Of a DNA stretch of 33,781 bases, positions 25,252 through 33,732 are shown in pieces. The position numbers and the translations under genes are program-made. The number at the start of each line of letters is the position of its first letter. The first letter of the stretch is position 1. Source of the DNA: Oceanospirillales bacterium (GTDB taxonomy: Bacteria > Pseudomonadota > Gammaproteobacteria > Pseudomonadales > Balneatricaceae). The DNA is taken from NCBI GenBank assembly GCA_007693685.1, contig REDB01000116.1, forward strand, positions 1-33,781. Reading direction: 5' to 3'. The notes beneath the pieces were generated by a model, which ran no database searches, had not been told where the DNA came from, and was given only the letters and a program-made list of their open reading frames with translations.

Positions 25252-27156
25252 ATGCAGCAGGAAACAATCAAGGATTACAGCCAAGATGGACGCACGTTTA
25301 AGCTGCGGGCTATTTTAGCGTTAGTCATAGTGACACTGGTTTTATTTATTCTGCTAGGACGCGTCTATTTTTTACAAGTCGTAGAGTATGATCGATATGC
25401 TGCTATATCGGATCGAAATCGAATACAACTTCAGCCGGTACCACCTAGGCGTGGTTTAATCTATGATCGCAACGGCATTCTGTTGGCGGATAATCAACCT
25501 ACCTTCAGTGTGACCTTACTGCGTGAAGAGATTTCCAATATAGATGAAACTCTTGAGGCGCTGAGTGACTTAATTGAGATCAGTGATCGTGATATTGAAC
25601 GATTCAGGCAACGATTACAGCAGCGTCGTCGTCCCTACGAGACTGTACCCTTACGTTTTCGTTTAACTGAAGAAGAAATTGCAAAAATCTCAGTTAATTA
25701 TCATCAGTTACCGGGTGTTCAGGTCGAAGCTGATCTAATACGTTACTATCCATTTGGTGCCTCTGCAGTTCATGCTTTGGGCTATGTAGGTCGCATTAAT
25801 GAGCGCGATTTAGAAACCTTAGATCCAGTTAAGTATGCGGGGACTAACTACGTTGGAAAGTTAGGTGTCGAGCGTTTTTATGAACCTATTTTGCATGGTG
25901 AAGTGGGTTTTAGAAAGGTAGAAACTAATGCCCGAGGTCGTGTACTTCGTGTTCTAGAACAGCAGGATCCTACTCCGGGAGCTGATATTCAACTCAGTTT
26001 AGATCTACGCTTACAACAGTTTACCGAAAAACTGCTTGAAGGTAGGCGTGCATCTGTCGTTGCCCTTGATCCAAAAACAGGTGGAATTATAGCCTTAGTC
26101 AGTACACCGACCTATGATCCTAACCTCTTTGTGATGGGTATTTCCCACGCAGACTACACAGAGCTTCAAGAAAACTTAGACATTCCTTTGTTTAATCGAG
26201 CAGTCAGAGGTGGTTATAAACCAGGGTCAACCTTAAAGCCAATTATGGGGCTCGCTGCAATAGACTCTGGAACTGTTCGTCCAGACTATACCATTTGGGA
26301 CCCTGGATATTACCAAATTACTCCAGGTGGACGACGCTATCGTGATTGGCGAAGAGGGGGTCATGGTCGAGTTAATCTACCCACCGCTATCGCTCAATCC
26401 GTGAATACTTGGTACTACGATGTTGGTCATCGCATGGGTAATGAGCCTATGTCCCGTTACTTGCGAAAATTTGGCTTTGGTCAGATAACTGCGTTAGACA
26501 CGCCGGAAGCGATTACAGGGGTGTTGCCTACAGCAGAGTGGAAGCGAGCAACCCTAAATGAGCCTTGGTATCCTGGTGACTCAGTAAATATGAGTATCGG
26601 ACAGGGATTTGTAGTCGTGACGCCTTTACAGTTAGCCATTGCTGCTAATGTCCTAGCTAATCGCGGCAAATGGCAGCAACCACGTTTATTAAAAGGTGTT
26701 ATCGAAACGACAGAAGAAGGTGATGTACTGACGCTACCAGATATTGTTGATTCAAGACCAGTTCCAGAAGATGTTGTTGTCACCAATCCAAGTTTCTGGG
26801 ACCCGATTATCAAAGGTATGGTTGACGTTGTTCATGGCCCTACTGGTACTGCCCGCCGAGTCGGTCAGGGAATGCAGTATCAAATGGCTAGTAAAACAGG
26901 TACTGCTCAAGTGGTCGCTCTTCCCGATGATGGTCGTTACAGACCCGATGAGTTGAGCGAAAGAAATCGTGACCATGCCCTATTTATTGCCTTCGCGCCT
27001 GTTGATGATCCAAAAATAGCGTTGGCTATCGTGGTAGAGAACGGTGGAGGCGGTTCCAGTGTCGCAGCGCCTATCGCCAGACAGGTAATGGATGCTTGGA
27101 TATTAGGTGAGTATGGTGATGAAGAAGAAGAGGAGCTAGACGATGGTGAGTCGTGA
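25252..27156 (+). CDS. mrdA: Penicillin-binding protein 2 (elongation transpeptidase)
   Basis: This 634-residue class B PBP has a short cytoplasmic N-terminus, one TM helix (about 18-42), a non-penicillin-binding pedestal (about 60-240) and a transpeptidase domain. The active-site triad is intact: S326-T-L-K329, S383-V-N385 and K548-T-G550. It cross-links peptidoglycan during rod-shape growth with RodA, encoded directly downstream. The C-terminus is strongly acidic. ATG 25252 follows rlmH by 9 bases. It overlaps rodA by 14 bases. Confidence 0.97.
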   Translation: MQQETIKDYSQDGRTFKLRAILALVIVTLVLFILLGRVYFLQVVEYDRYAAISDRNRIQLQPVPPRRGLIYDRNGILLADNQPTFSVTLLREEISNIDETLEALSDLIEISDRDIERFRQRLQQRRRPYETVPLRFRLTEEEIAKISVNYHQLPGVQVEADLIRYYPFGASAVHALGYVGRINERDLETLDPVKYAGTNYVGKLGVERFYEPILHGEVGFRKVETNARGRVLRVLEQQDPTPGADIQLSLDLRLQQFTEKLLEGRRASVVALDPKTGGIIALVSTPTYDPNLFVMGISHADYTELQENLDIPLFNRAVRGGYKPGSTLKPIMGLAAIDSGTVRPDYTIWDPGYYQITPGGRRYRDWRRGGHGRVNLPTAIAQSVNTWYYDVGHRMGNEPMSRYLRKFGFGQITALDTPEAITGVLPTAEWKRATLNEPWYPGDSVNMSIGQGFVVVTPLQLAIAANVLANRGKWQQPRLLKGVIETTEEGDVLTLPDIVDSRPVPEDVVVTNPSFWDPIIKGMVDVVHGPTGTARRVGQGMQYQMASKTGTAQVVALPDDGRYRPDELSERNRDHALFIAFAPVDDPKIALAIVVENGGGGSSVAAPIARQVMDAWILGEYGDEEEEELDDGES

Positions 27157-28288
27157 TTTTCAGCGCACCATGCCGGGTGCTAGCACTCACTTTAGGAGAG
27201 CACCAAGTTTGTGGAGCTACACCCACTTAGATGCTTGGTTGCTATTACTGCTTATTATTCTTTGTGGTTATGGCTTGTTTGTCCTCTACAGCGCCTCAGG
27301 TCAGGATATTGGTGATGTAAAACGACAAGCGATACGCATGGGTGCGGGTTTCTTCATGTTGGTTTTTTTGGCGCAGGTTAAGCCGCGAACCTTAGTGACC
27401 TTAACGCCGTGGTTGTATCTATTTGTATTAGCTTTACTCGTGGCAGTGATGCTGTTTGGTGTTTCTGCCAAGGGTGCGCAGCGTTGGATTGCCTTACCCG
27501 GCTTTCGTTTTCAACCCTCAGAGTTGATGAAACTGGTGTTGCCTATGGCAGTAGCGGCTTATTTAGTGCGTGATCAACTGCCACCAAGCTTCAAGCAAGT
27601 CATCGTTGCTATATTGATTATGGCTATTCCAACCGCATTGATAATGAAGCAACCTGATTTAGGAACGAGCCTATTGATTGCATCCTCAGGTGTGTTTGTG
27701 TTGTTGTTATCTGGATTATATTGGCGTTATGTGCTGGGTTCGCTGGCAATTATTGGTGCCTGTTTGCCGGTATTTTGGGGTTTTATGAAACCCTATCAAC
27801 AGCAGCGCGTATTAACCTTTTTAAATCCTGAAAGTGATCCGTTAGGGGCAGGTTGGAATATCATTCAATCTAAAACTGCCATAGGATCAGGCGGTCTGTC
27901 CGGAAAAGGCTGGCTACAGGGAACGCAGTCTCAATTGAACTTTTTACCTGAATCGCACACTGATTTTATTATTGCAGTGATTGGGGAAGAGTTAGGTTTC
28001 TATGGCATTGCATTTCTGTTGGTACTTTACCTGTTAATCATCTTTCGCGGTATGATACTGGCAATGCGTGCTCATGACCGCTTTGCACGTTTATTAGCGG
28101 GTAGTATCACCTTAACTTTCTTTGTTTATGTAATGGTGAACATAGGTATGGTTACCGGTTTATTACCTGTCGTTGGCGTGCCATTACCGATGATCAGTTA
28201 TGGTGGAACATCTATCGTAACCTTAATGTCAGGATTTGGTATTTTGATGTCGATTGGTGCGCATGCTCAATCAAAACAGAGAGCTTAA
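27143..28288 (+). CDS. rodA: Rod-shape SEDS peptidoglycan glycosyltransferase RodA
   Basis: This 381-residue polytopic SEDS-family protein (about ten helices) polymerises lipid II with PBP2 in the elongasome. It shows FQPSELMKLVLP, KQPDLGTSLL, the catalytic-loop LPESHTDFIIAVIGEELG with D274, and GVPLPMISYGGTS. The N-terminus has an extra polar 25 residues before the first helix. Start ATG 27143 lies inside mrdA with AGGAG 7 nt upstream, pointing to translational coupling of the two partners. Confidence 0.97.
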   Translation: MVSRDFQRTMPGASTHFRRAPSLWSYTHLDAWLLLLLIILCGYGLFVLYSASGQDIGDVKRQAIRMGAGFFMLVFLAQVKPRTLVTLTPWLYLFVLALLVAVMLFGVSAKGAQRWIALPGFRFQPSELMKLVLPMAVAAYLVRDQLPPSFKQVIVAILIMAIPTALIMKQPDLGTSLLIASSGVFVLLLSGLYWRYVLGSLAIIGACLPVFWGFMKPYQQQRVLTFLNPESDPLGAGWNIIQSKTAIGSGGLSGKGWLQGTQSQLNFLPESHTDFIIAVIGEELGFYGIAFLLVLYLLIIFRGMILAMRAHDRFARLLAGSITLTFFVYVMVNIGMVTGLLPVVGVPLPMISYGGTSIVTLMSGFGILMSIGAHAQSKQRA

Positions 28289-28334
28289 CTCGTAAATTTT
28301 ATCTTGGCGCTGACAGCGCTGATTGAGGGTGATA

Positions 28335-29270
28335 ATGCGTTGGTTGCTTATATTCAGTCTTTCACTACTTTTATTAGGCGGATGCGCCACTCAAACTGAC
28401 AAAGGTAAACCCAAGAAAGCTCCCAGTGATCAGCAAACCAATTTTGGTCGCTACAGTATGCAGCATGATAAAGCACCTGAAAGTCCACCGGACGTTAGTA
28501 AAGTGCCAGATGCGGTTCCTCGATACGAGCCACATAGTCGAGGCGGAAATCGAAGCCCTTATGAAGTTTTTGGTCAAACTTATACAGTACTGCCATCCGC
28601 TGAAGGCTATCGCGAAAAGGGGATTGCTTCCTGGTATGGCTTAAAGTTTCATGGCCATTTGACCTCAAACGGAGAGGTCTATGATATGTATGAAATGACG
28701 GCAGCTCATAAAAGTTTACCTTTACCAACTTTTGCACGTGTCACTAACTTAGATAACGGTAGATCTGTGATAGTTCGGATTAACGATCGCGGTCCTTTTC
28801 ATGATGATCGTTTGATTGATTTATCCTATGCCGCTGCCTATCGTCTTGGAATCCTGCAACATGGAACGGGGCGGGTTGAGGTGACTGCTATTACTCCACC
28901 TCCGCCAGCTGGACAGATGTTAGCATCAGCTGGTTCAAGTTCGTCGGGGAGTACTGCTGCAGGTGCGACAAGCACTTCTGCAAATAATGTTGCTGCTCAA
29001 GGTTCTAATGTGACCATGAGAGCATCTCATGATAGGCGTTACTTACAGGTGGGTGCGTTTTCTACTGAAGATGCGGCTCAGCGTGCTCAACGTCAACTTC
29101 AGCCGCTTACTAATGGTTTTCCTGTTGGGATTTACCCAGCAACCCCCTCGGGTTCAACGGTTTACCGTGTTAAGATAGGTCCATTAACAGTTGGCGAACC
29201 ATTAGATAAGCTGATTGCGAGCTTGGCCAGTGCTGGATTTCATCGTCCACACTTAGTAAGCCAGCCTTAA
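28335..29270 (+). CDS. rlpA: RlpA septal-ring lytic transglycosylase lipoprotein
   Basis: This 311-residue outer-membrane lipoprotein has a signal peptide ending LLLLGGC with lipidated C17, a double-psi beta-barrel domain (IASWYGLKFHGHLTSNGE ... VRINDRGPFHDDRLIDLS) and a Ser/Ala-rich linker. A C-terminal SPOR domain (RYLQVGAFSTEDAAQRAQRQL ... YRVKIGPL) binds denuded septal glycan. RlpA cleaves naked glycan strands in some bacteria. I chose ATG 28335 with GAGGGT 8 nt upstream; a TTG at 28323 would add four residues. mltB, which usually precedes rlpA in Pseudomonas-type clusters, is absent. Confidence 0.95.
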   Translation: MRWLLIFSLSLLLLGGCATQTDKGKPKKAPSDQQTNFGRYSMQHDKAPESPPDVSKVPDAVPRYEPHSRGGNRSPYEVFGQTYTVLPSAEGYREKGIASWYGLKFHGHLTSNGEVYDMYEMTAAHKSLPLPTFARVTNLDNGRSVIVRINDRGPFHDDRLIDLSYAAAYRLGILQHGTGRVEVTAITPPPPAGQMLASAGSSSSGSTAAGATSTSANNVAAQGSNVTMRASHDRRYLQVGAFSTEDAAQRAQRQLQPLTNGFPVGIYPATPSGSTVYRVKIGPLTVGEPLDKLIASLASAGFHRPHLVSQP

Positions 29271-29354
29271 GTGTAAGAGTGAACTTAATTGAATATGTAT
29301 AGTCTATCGGCCACACCTCATCATCACAATTCAACTGTAAGGGATGCATCACGG

Positions 29355-30515
29355 ATGTTATCAAGAAGCTTAAATCGTCTTTTTTTGGTCTTCATCTCCA
29401 GCTTGTTGTTGGTGGTTCAAGCACATGCAACCATGATTCCAGCTCCACCACAAATACCAGCAAGATCATACATAGTTATGGATGCAGCAACGGGGCAAGT
29501 GATACTGGCTAAAAATGAACATGAACGATATCCGCCTGCCAGTTTAGTAAAGATCATGACCAGTTATATCGTTGAGCTAGAACTCATCAGAGGAAATCTA
29601 TCTGAAGACGAAATGGTCAGTATCAGTGAAAAAGCTTGGCGAACCGGCGGTTCCCGCATGTTTATTCAAGAAGGGCGGCAGGTGCGCCTCATTGATCTTC
29701 TTCGTGGAGTTATTATCTCATCAGGAAACGACTCATCGGTCGCCCTTGCTGAGCATGTTGCCGGCAGTGAAAGAGCCTTTGCGGATTTGATGAATCAGCA
29801 TGCCCAGCGATTGGGTATGCATAACACCCATTTTGAAAATGCCACAGGCCTGCCTGCTGAAAATCAATATTCAAGTGCTTTCGATTTGGCGTTGTTATCA
29901 CGTGCTTTGATAAATGACTCTCACCAGTATTATCCTATCTATGCTGAAAAATATTTTGAATTCAATGATATCCGTCAACCGAACAGAAATAGGCTGTTAT
30001 GGCGTGATGATACCGTTGATGGCATAAAGACAGGCCATACTTCTGAAGCTGGCTATTGCTTGGTTGCTTCTGCGGTACGAGACAATATGCGTTTAATTAC
30101 CGTTGTTATGGGGTCAGCTAGCGAAGCTACGCGTGCACAAGAAACCCAACAGCTTCTGAACTATGCCTTCCGTTTCTTTGAAAGTGTTCCGCTCTACGCG
30201 GCAGGTCAAATTATCAGCCAGCAGCGTGTATGGGGTGGAGATAAGGATGAAATTCAACTGGGTGTTGCTGAGAATCTAGCGCTGACCATTCCACGCGGAC
30301 AGCAAGATCGCTTGGAAGTGGTGTTGGATCTGCCACGCAGTATTCAAGCACCGATAGAGCAAGGAGCCATGGTAGGTAAAGTGGTGGTATCTATTGATGG
30401 CGAACTTATCAGTGAAACTCCATTAGTGGCGATGCAAGCTATTGAGAAAGGTAGTTTTGTGAAGCGCATATGGCACACTGTATTGAAGTTCTTTACAGGT
30501 CTTTTGAATAGATAA
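29355..30515 (+). CDS. dacA: D-alanyl-D-alanine carboxypeptidase (PBP5/6-type)
   Basis: This 386-residue exported enzyme trims the terminal D-alanine of peptidoglycan stem peptides. The signal peptide spans about 1-26. Catalytic motifs are S63-L-V-K66, S123-G-N125 and K225-T-G227, followed by the PBP5 C-terminal beta domain and a final amphipathic helix (FVKRIWHTVLKFFTGLLNR) that would anchor it to the inner membrane. I set the start at ATG 29355, with AAGGGA upstream and a normal signal peptide. The frame is open back to a TTG at 29289, but those 22 residues are polar and unlike a leader. Confidence 0.95.
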   Translation: MLSRSLNRLFLVFISSLLLVVQAHATMIPAPPQIPARSYIVMDAATGQVILAKNEHERYPPASLVKIMTSYIVELELIRGNLSEDEMVSISEKAWRTGGSRMFIQEGRQVRLIDLLRGVIISSGNDSSVALAEHVAGSERAFADLMNQHAQRLGMHNTHFENATGLPAENQYSSAFDLALLSRALINDSHQYYPIYAEKYFEFNDIRQPNRNRLLWRDDTVDGIKTGHTSEAGYCLVASAVRDNMRLITVVMGSASEATRAQETQQLLNYAFRFFESVPLYAAGQIISQQRVWGGDKDEIQLGVAENLALTIPRGQQDRLEVVLDLPRSIQAPIEQGAMVGKVVVSIDGELISETPLVAMQAIEKGSFVKRIWHTVLKFFTGLLNR

Positions 30516-30526
30516 GTGAACGATAG

Positions 30527-30802
30527 ATGACCGATACCCCAGAAGCACCCAAAATATCCTTTCCCTGTGCTGACTACCCCATCAAGGTGGTCGGCAACAA
30601 CACTGATGATTTTTATGGTTATGTCGTTGAAACCGTCAAGGGCTTCGATCCAGAATTGGATCTGGAAAAGGTTTCTATTCAAGACAGCCGCAATGGACGC
30701 TTCCGTTCAGTCAGGTTAATGATGACTGCGACAGGCGAAGATCAACTTCAGGCTTTATTTGAAAAGCTCAAGGCATCTGGCCGCGTTCATATGGTGTTGT
30801 AA
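30527..30802 (+). CDS. ybeD: YbeD family (DUF493/UPF0250) protein
   Basis: This 91-residue small cytoplasmic protein is of the YbeD family, with an ACT-like ferredoxin fold. Typical segments are FPCADYPIKVVG and a C-terminal LKASGRVHMVL. Its function is not established; the near-universal position between dacA and lipB suggests a link with lipoate metabolism. It starts 11 bases after dacA and ends immediately before the lipB start codon. Confidence 0.93.
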   Translation: MTDTPEAPKISFPCADYPIKVVGNNTDDFYGYVVETVKGFDPELDLEKVSIQDSRNGRFRSVRLMMTATGEDQLQALFEKLKASGRVHMVL

Positions 30803-31411
30803 TTGACTGATCTGATTGTTCGTCAATTAGGTCTTCAGCCTTACGCCCCGATATGGGAGAGGATGCAGACCTTTACTAATCAGCGTGATGCTGATACTTG
30901 TGATGAAATTTGGCTTCTGCAGCATGAACCAGTATTTACTCAAGGTCAGGCAGGAAAGGCTGAGCATCTGTTAAACCCCGGCAATATTCCAGTGGTGCAA
31001 ACGGATCGAGGAGGGCAGATTACCTATCATGGACCAGGACAATTAGTTGCCTATTTACTGTTAGATCTACGTCGTCGAAAACTCGGTGTGCGAGATGTCG
31101 TCACGCTGATGGAAAATGCTGTTATAGACTTATTGGCTTCTTTAGATATAAAAGCATCAGCAAAACCAGATGCTCCAGGAGTCTATGTTAATGACAATAA
31201 AATCGCCTCACTAGGCTTGAGAGTTAGGCGAGGTTGTTCATTTCATGGATTAGCGCTAAATGTCGATATGGATTTAGAGCCATTTTTGCGCATCAATCCT
31301 TGTGGTTACGCAGGAATGCAGATGACTCAGGTTAAAAATCTCGTTGATGACGCCAATATTGACGAACTAGCTAAAGACTTGACCGACTATTTTGTAAAGG
31401 CACTCCGTTAG
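30803..31411 (+). CDS. lipB: Lipoyl(octanoyl) transferase LipB
   Basis: This 202-residue enzyme moves octanoyl groups from acyl carrier protein to lipoyl domains of dehydrogenase complexes. Catalytic residues are visible: K133 in [11 protein letters not shown]167 in [11 protein letters not shown], and H76 in YHGPG. The start is TTG 30803, directly abutting the ybeD stop. No later ATG gives a full protein, and the N-terminus [13 protein letters not shown] aligns with E. coli LipB. lipA, which normally follows, is not here; the next gene lies on the other strand. Confidence 0.96.
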   Translation: MTDLIVRQLGLQPYAPIWERMQTFTNQRDADTCDEIWLLQHEPVFTQGQAGKAEHLLNPGNIPVVQTDRGGQITYHGPGQLVAYLLLDLRRRKLGVRDVVTLMENAVIDLLASLDIKASAKPDAPGVYVNDNKIASLGLRVRRGCSFHGLALNVDMDLEPFLRINPCGYAGMQMTQVKNLVDDANIDELAKDLTDYFVKALR

Positions 31412-31445
31412 TTAAGAATTTGCTAACGTCTTTTCTTCTTAAAAT

Positions 31446-31469
31446 ATGTGCATCAGTGCTGATGCACAT
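31446..31469. terminator. Perfect 11-bp inverted repeat between convergent genes
   Basis: ATGTGCATCAG (31446-31456) and CTGATGCACAT (31459-31469) form a near-continuous palindrome between the ends of lipB (+) and the CBS gene (-). A hairpin of about 10 bp with a GTGC loop could serve both directions. No strong T run follows on either side, so it may instead be a stabilising 3' hairpin or a protein-binding palindrome. Confidence 0.5.
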
Positions 31470-31492
31470 CATCTTATAAATTGTTAAATCGC

Positions 31493-31879
31493 TTATTCAA
31501 TAGTATTCATAATTGTTTGAACTATGTCGTTCATGCAAACTAAACCGATTAGATCATTGTCATCGACCACAATTACCCGCTTAACACGTTGTGCAGTCAT
31601 CAGGCTTGCAACATGTTTTACCGATAAGCTTTTACCTACCGAGATGATGGGTTTTGCGCAAATATCATAGACATTGATAAGATCGATATCGCCACTTTCG
31701 GCGACTACGGTTTTCATTATGTTGGTGTAAGTGATTAATCCGTAAGCATCATGGTCGGATGTTTTCTCTACCACCAGAGATTTAAGTTTGTGCTGCTTCA
31801 TCAAGCTAAGTGCTTCACGAAGCGTTGCAAAGGAAGATACCGTTACAACATTTTTGATCATTACATCATTTACAAGCAT
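31493..31879 (-). CDS. Two-CBS-domain protein
   Basis: This 128-residue cytoplasmic protein consists of a CBS pair: CBS1 about 8-58 (VVTVSSFATLREALSLMKQHKLKSLVV ... GLITYTNI) and CBS2 about 74-125 (PIISVGKSLSVKHVASLM ... VIVVDDNDLIGLVCMNDIV). CBS pairs usually bind adenine nucleotides, S-adenosyl compounds or ions and report energy state to a partner. There is no fused enzymatic domain, so the partner must be separate; the adjacent PII-like protein and DUF1538 transporter are obvious candidates. ATG 31879 has AAAGGGG upstream, overlapping the stop of the PII-like gene 15 bases away. It is the last gene of the operon. Confidence 0.92.
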   Translation of the reverse strand: MLVNDVMIKNVVTVSSFATLREALSLMKQHKLKSLVVEKTSDHDAYGLITYTNIMKTVVAESGDIDLINVYDICAKPIISVGKSLSVKHVASLMTAQRVKRVIVVDDNDLIGLVCMNDIVQTIMNTIE

Positions 31880-31894
31880 GAAATACTGTCCCCT

Positions 31895-32248
31895 TTAAAG
31901 TGTGTCTTTGAGGTGCTGCTCAAACTTCGCTAATTGCGAAAGATCAATGCCACCTAAATGTTCTAGTGGAATGGTGAAGACTACACCATGCGAGTCGTTG
32001 TTTTCTTTGTCTAAAATCAGCGCTTGAATTGCTTTTAGAATCTCTAAGGATAAACCCTTTTCCAGTACCATAATAATAATTGACTGGCTGCCTTCGTAGG
32101 TCATACCAAAAAAAGTTTTCTTAGCGTTGTTGCCAATGCCTCGGCCAGATAACAACGTAATACCTCCAGCACCAGATTTTTGAGCAGTATCAATAACTTT
32201 TTGCTCGTAATCTTCAGAAACAATTGCGGCTAGTACGGAGAATTTCAT
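31895..32248 (-). CDS. PII-like signalling protein
   Basis: This 117-residue protein has PII architecture: beta-alpha-beta start (KFSVLAAIV, EQKVIDTAQKSGAGGITLLSGRG) with G35-R36-G37 preceding a T-loop (about 38-55), a second half (IIIMVLEKGLSLEILKAI) and a C-terminal strand HGVVFTIPLEHL. The T-loop contains Y51, but the surrounding sequence (GMTYEGSQ) is not the GlnB/GlnK uridylylation loop and the strand spacing after it is shorter. It probably forms a trimer that senses nucleotides or small molecules and binds a membrane partner through the T-loop. Its ATG overlaps the DUF1538 stop (ATGA), strong evidence for coupled synthesis with that transporter. It is not a canonical nitrogen regulator. 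Confidence 0.85.
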   Translation of the reverse strand: MKFSVLAAIVSEDYEQKVIDTAQKSGAGGITLLSGRGIGNNAKKTFFGMTYEGSQSIIIMVLEKGLSLEILKAIQALILDKENNDSHGVVFTIPLEHLGGIDLSQLAKFEQHLKDTL

Positions 32249-33732
32249 ATTGTCTTCCTATTGAATTTGTTCAACCAGTCCACTGCAATGGCATAACACA
32301 TTACAGAAACAATCGGGAAAATAGATGCAAAGGCAATTAAGCCAAACCCATCAATGAGTACGTTACGACCTTCAATATGGGTTGCTAAACCAATGCCGAG
32401 AGCCGTTACCAAGGGTACGGTGACTTCAGAAGTGGTAACGCCGCCTAAGTCGAAAGCTAAGGCAACTATGTACTTAGGGCTAAACATCGTCAGTAAGATC
32501 ACAAGCGTATATCCACCAATAATAAAATAGTGAATCGATCCGCCAGTAATTAGACGATAAACACCAATGGTAATACCGACAGCAACACCCATGGCAACGA
32601 GGATGCGGATCATATTGCCTTTAATTTTACCAGCAGCCGCTTCCTCTGCTTGCTGACCTACCGCAATTAAAGCGGGTTCTGCCATTGTTGTTGCAAAGCC
32701 GATCATGAAGGCGAAAAGATAGATAAACCCATAACTATTTAAGCCGATTAACTGCTCTGCCATGCTAGTGCCAATTGGGAATAGCCCAATTTTAAGACCT
32801 ACCACAAACGCATATAACCCTATGATCACTAGAAGAAAACCGAATGCAATTTTAGGAGGGTTAGATAAAGGCCGTTTCAATACGATATATTGAAAAAACA
32901 AAATTGTGATAAGAATCGGTAAAACATCTCTAAACATGGTCAGCAGATCTAGTAGCCCCTGTACCACTGGATGCGTGACAGCGACTTCTGCCGTTTGAAT
33001 CACTTGAGCAGATACACTGTCAACATCGACTGAATAGACAAAAATTCCATACAGCTGCACGCTGATCATAGGAACCATTACCGCTAAAGCGACTAAACCA
33101 AAGCCATCGATAAGTGGATTACGACCCCGTATCGACGAAGCTAGCCCTATGCCTAAAGCGGCTATCAGTGGAACCGTCACAATGTTAGTGGTGACTCCGC
33201 CAGAGTCATAAGCTAAACCCACTATCTCTTCAGGTGCAAAGAAGGTAACACTCACCACAATGATATAGCCAATAATCATGTACCAATGAATAGGGTGTCC
33301 AAAAATGATTCTGAATACACCTAATGCAATCACTAAACCGACTGACGTTGCTACTAAGAGGCGTAATACCAGCGCATCAATTCGACCTTCACTGATCTCC
33401 TGCGCCTGACTGGCTACCGCTATCAAGGCAGGTTCTGCGACCACCGCTGAAAAGCCGAGTGCGAAACCGAAGCTTAATAGAATCGGCACTGAACCTTTTT
33501 TAGCAAACTGGTTTGAAAGACTTTTACCGACAGGGAAAATACTTAACTCTAATCCCTGTAAGAATAAAGCGACACCGACAGCAACAATCAGCAGGCCAAA
33601 TGCCATGCTGAGACTGTTTTCGGGCATTTGTTGTAAGATGGCAAGCTGAAAAAATAGAACCACAACAAGAATTGGAAGTAAATTCTTGAGTGCGTGGAGG
33701 AATGCATGAGAAAAGCTTTTTAAGTACAGCAA
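32245..33732 (-). CDS. DUF1538 family membrane protein, internally duplicated putative transporter
   Basis: This 495-residue polytopic inner-membrane protein is built of two homologous halves about 252 residues apart. Each half has an AEPALIAV..QA motif (99-110 and 351-362), a D-x-GGVTT..VTVPL..ALGIGLA segment (from D176 and D428) and GRN.LIDGFGL (203-213 and 455-465). The conserved acidic and glycine motifs inside the membrane region suggest an ion- or solute-binding pathway. I know the family as DUF1538; the substrate is unknown. The start is TTG 33732 with GAGG upstream, just after an in-frame stop at 33745-33747; no nearby ATG exists. It leads an operon with the PII-like and CBS proteins. 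Its promoter would lie at or beyond the window edge. Confidence 0.88.
   Translation of the reverse strand: MLYLKSFSHAFLHALKNLLPILVVVLFFQLAILQQMPENSLSMAFGLLIVAVGVALFLQGLELSIFPVGKSLSNQFAKKGSVPILLSFGFALGFSAVVAEPALIAVASQAQEISEGRIDALVLRLLVATSVGLVIALGVFRIIFGHPIHWYMIIGYIIVVSVTFFAPEEIVGLAYDSGGVTTNIVTVPLIAALGIGLASSIRGRNPLIDGFGLVALAVMVPMISVQLYGIFVYSVDVDSVSAQVIQTAEVAVTHPVVQGLLDLLTMFRDVLPILITILFFQYIVLKRPLSNPPKIAFGFLLVIIGLYAFVVGLKIGLFPIGTSMAEQLIGLNSYGFIYLFAFMIGFATTMAEPALIAVGQQAEEAAAGKIKGNMIRILVAMGVAVGITIGVYRLITGGSIHYFIIGGYTLVILLTMFSPKYIVALAFDLGGVTTSEVTVPLVTALGIGLATHIEGRNVLIDGFGLIAFASIFPIVSVMCYAIAVDWLNKFNRKTI

Noticed and set aside
28307-28319. Small GCGCT-GAC-AGCGC hairpin between rodA and rlpA
   Set aside because: A 5-bp stem without a T run does not make a terminator, and the genes are probably cotranscribed.
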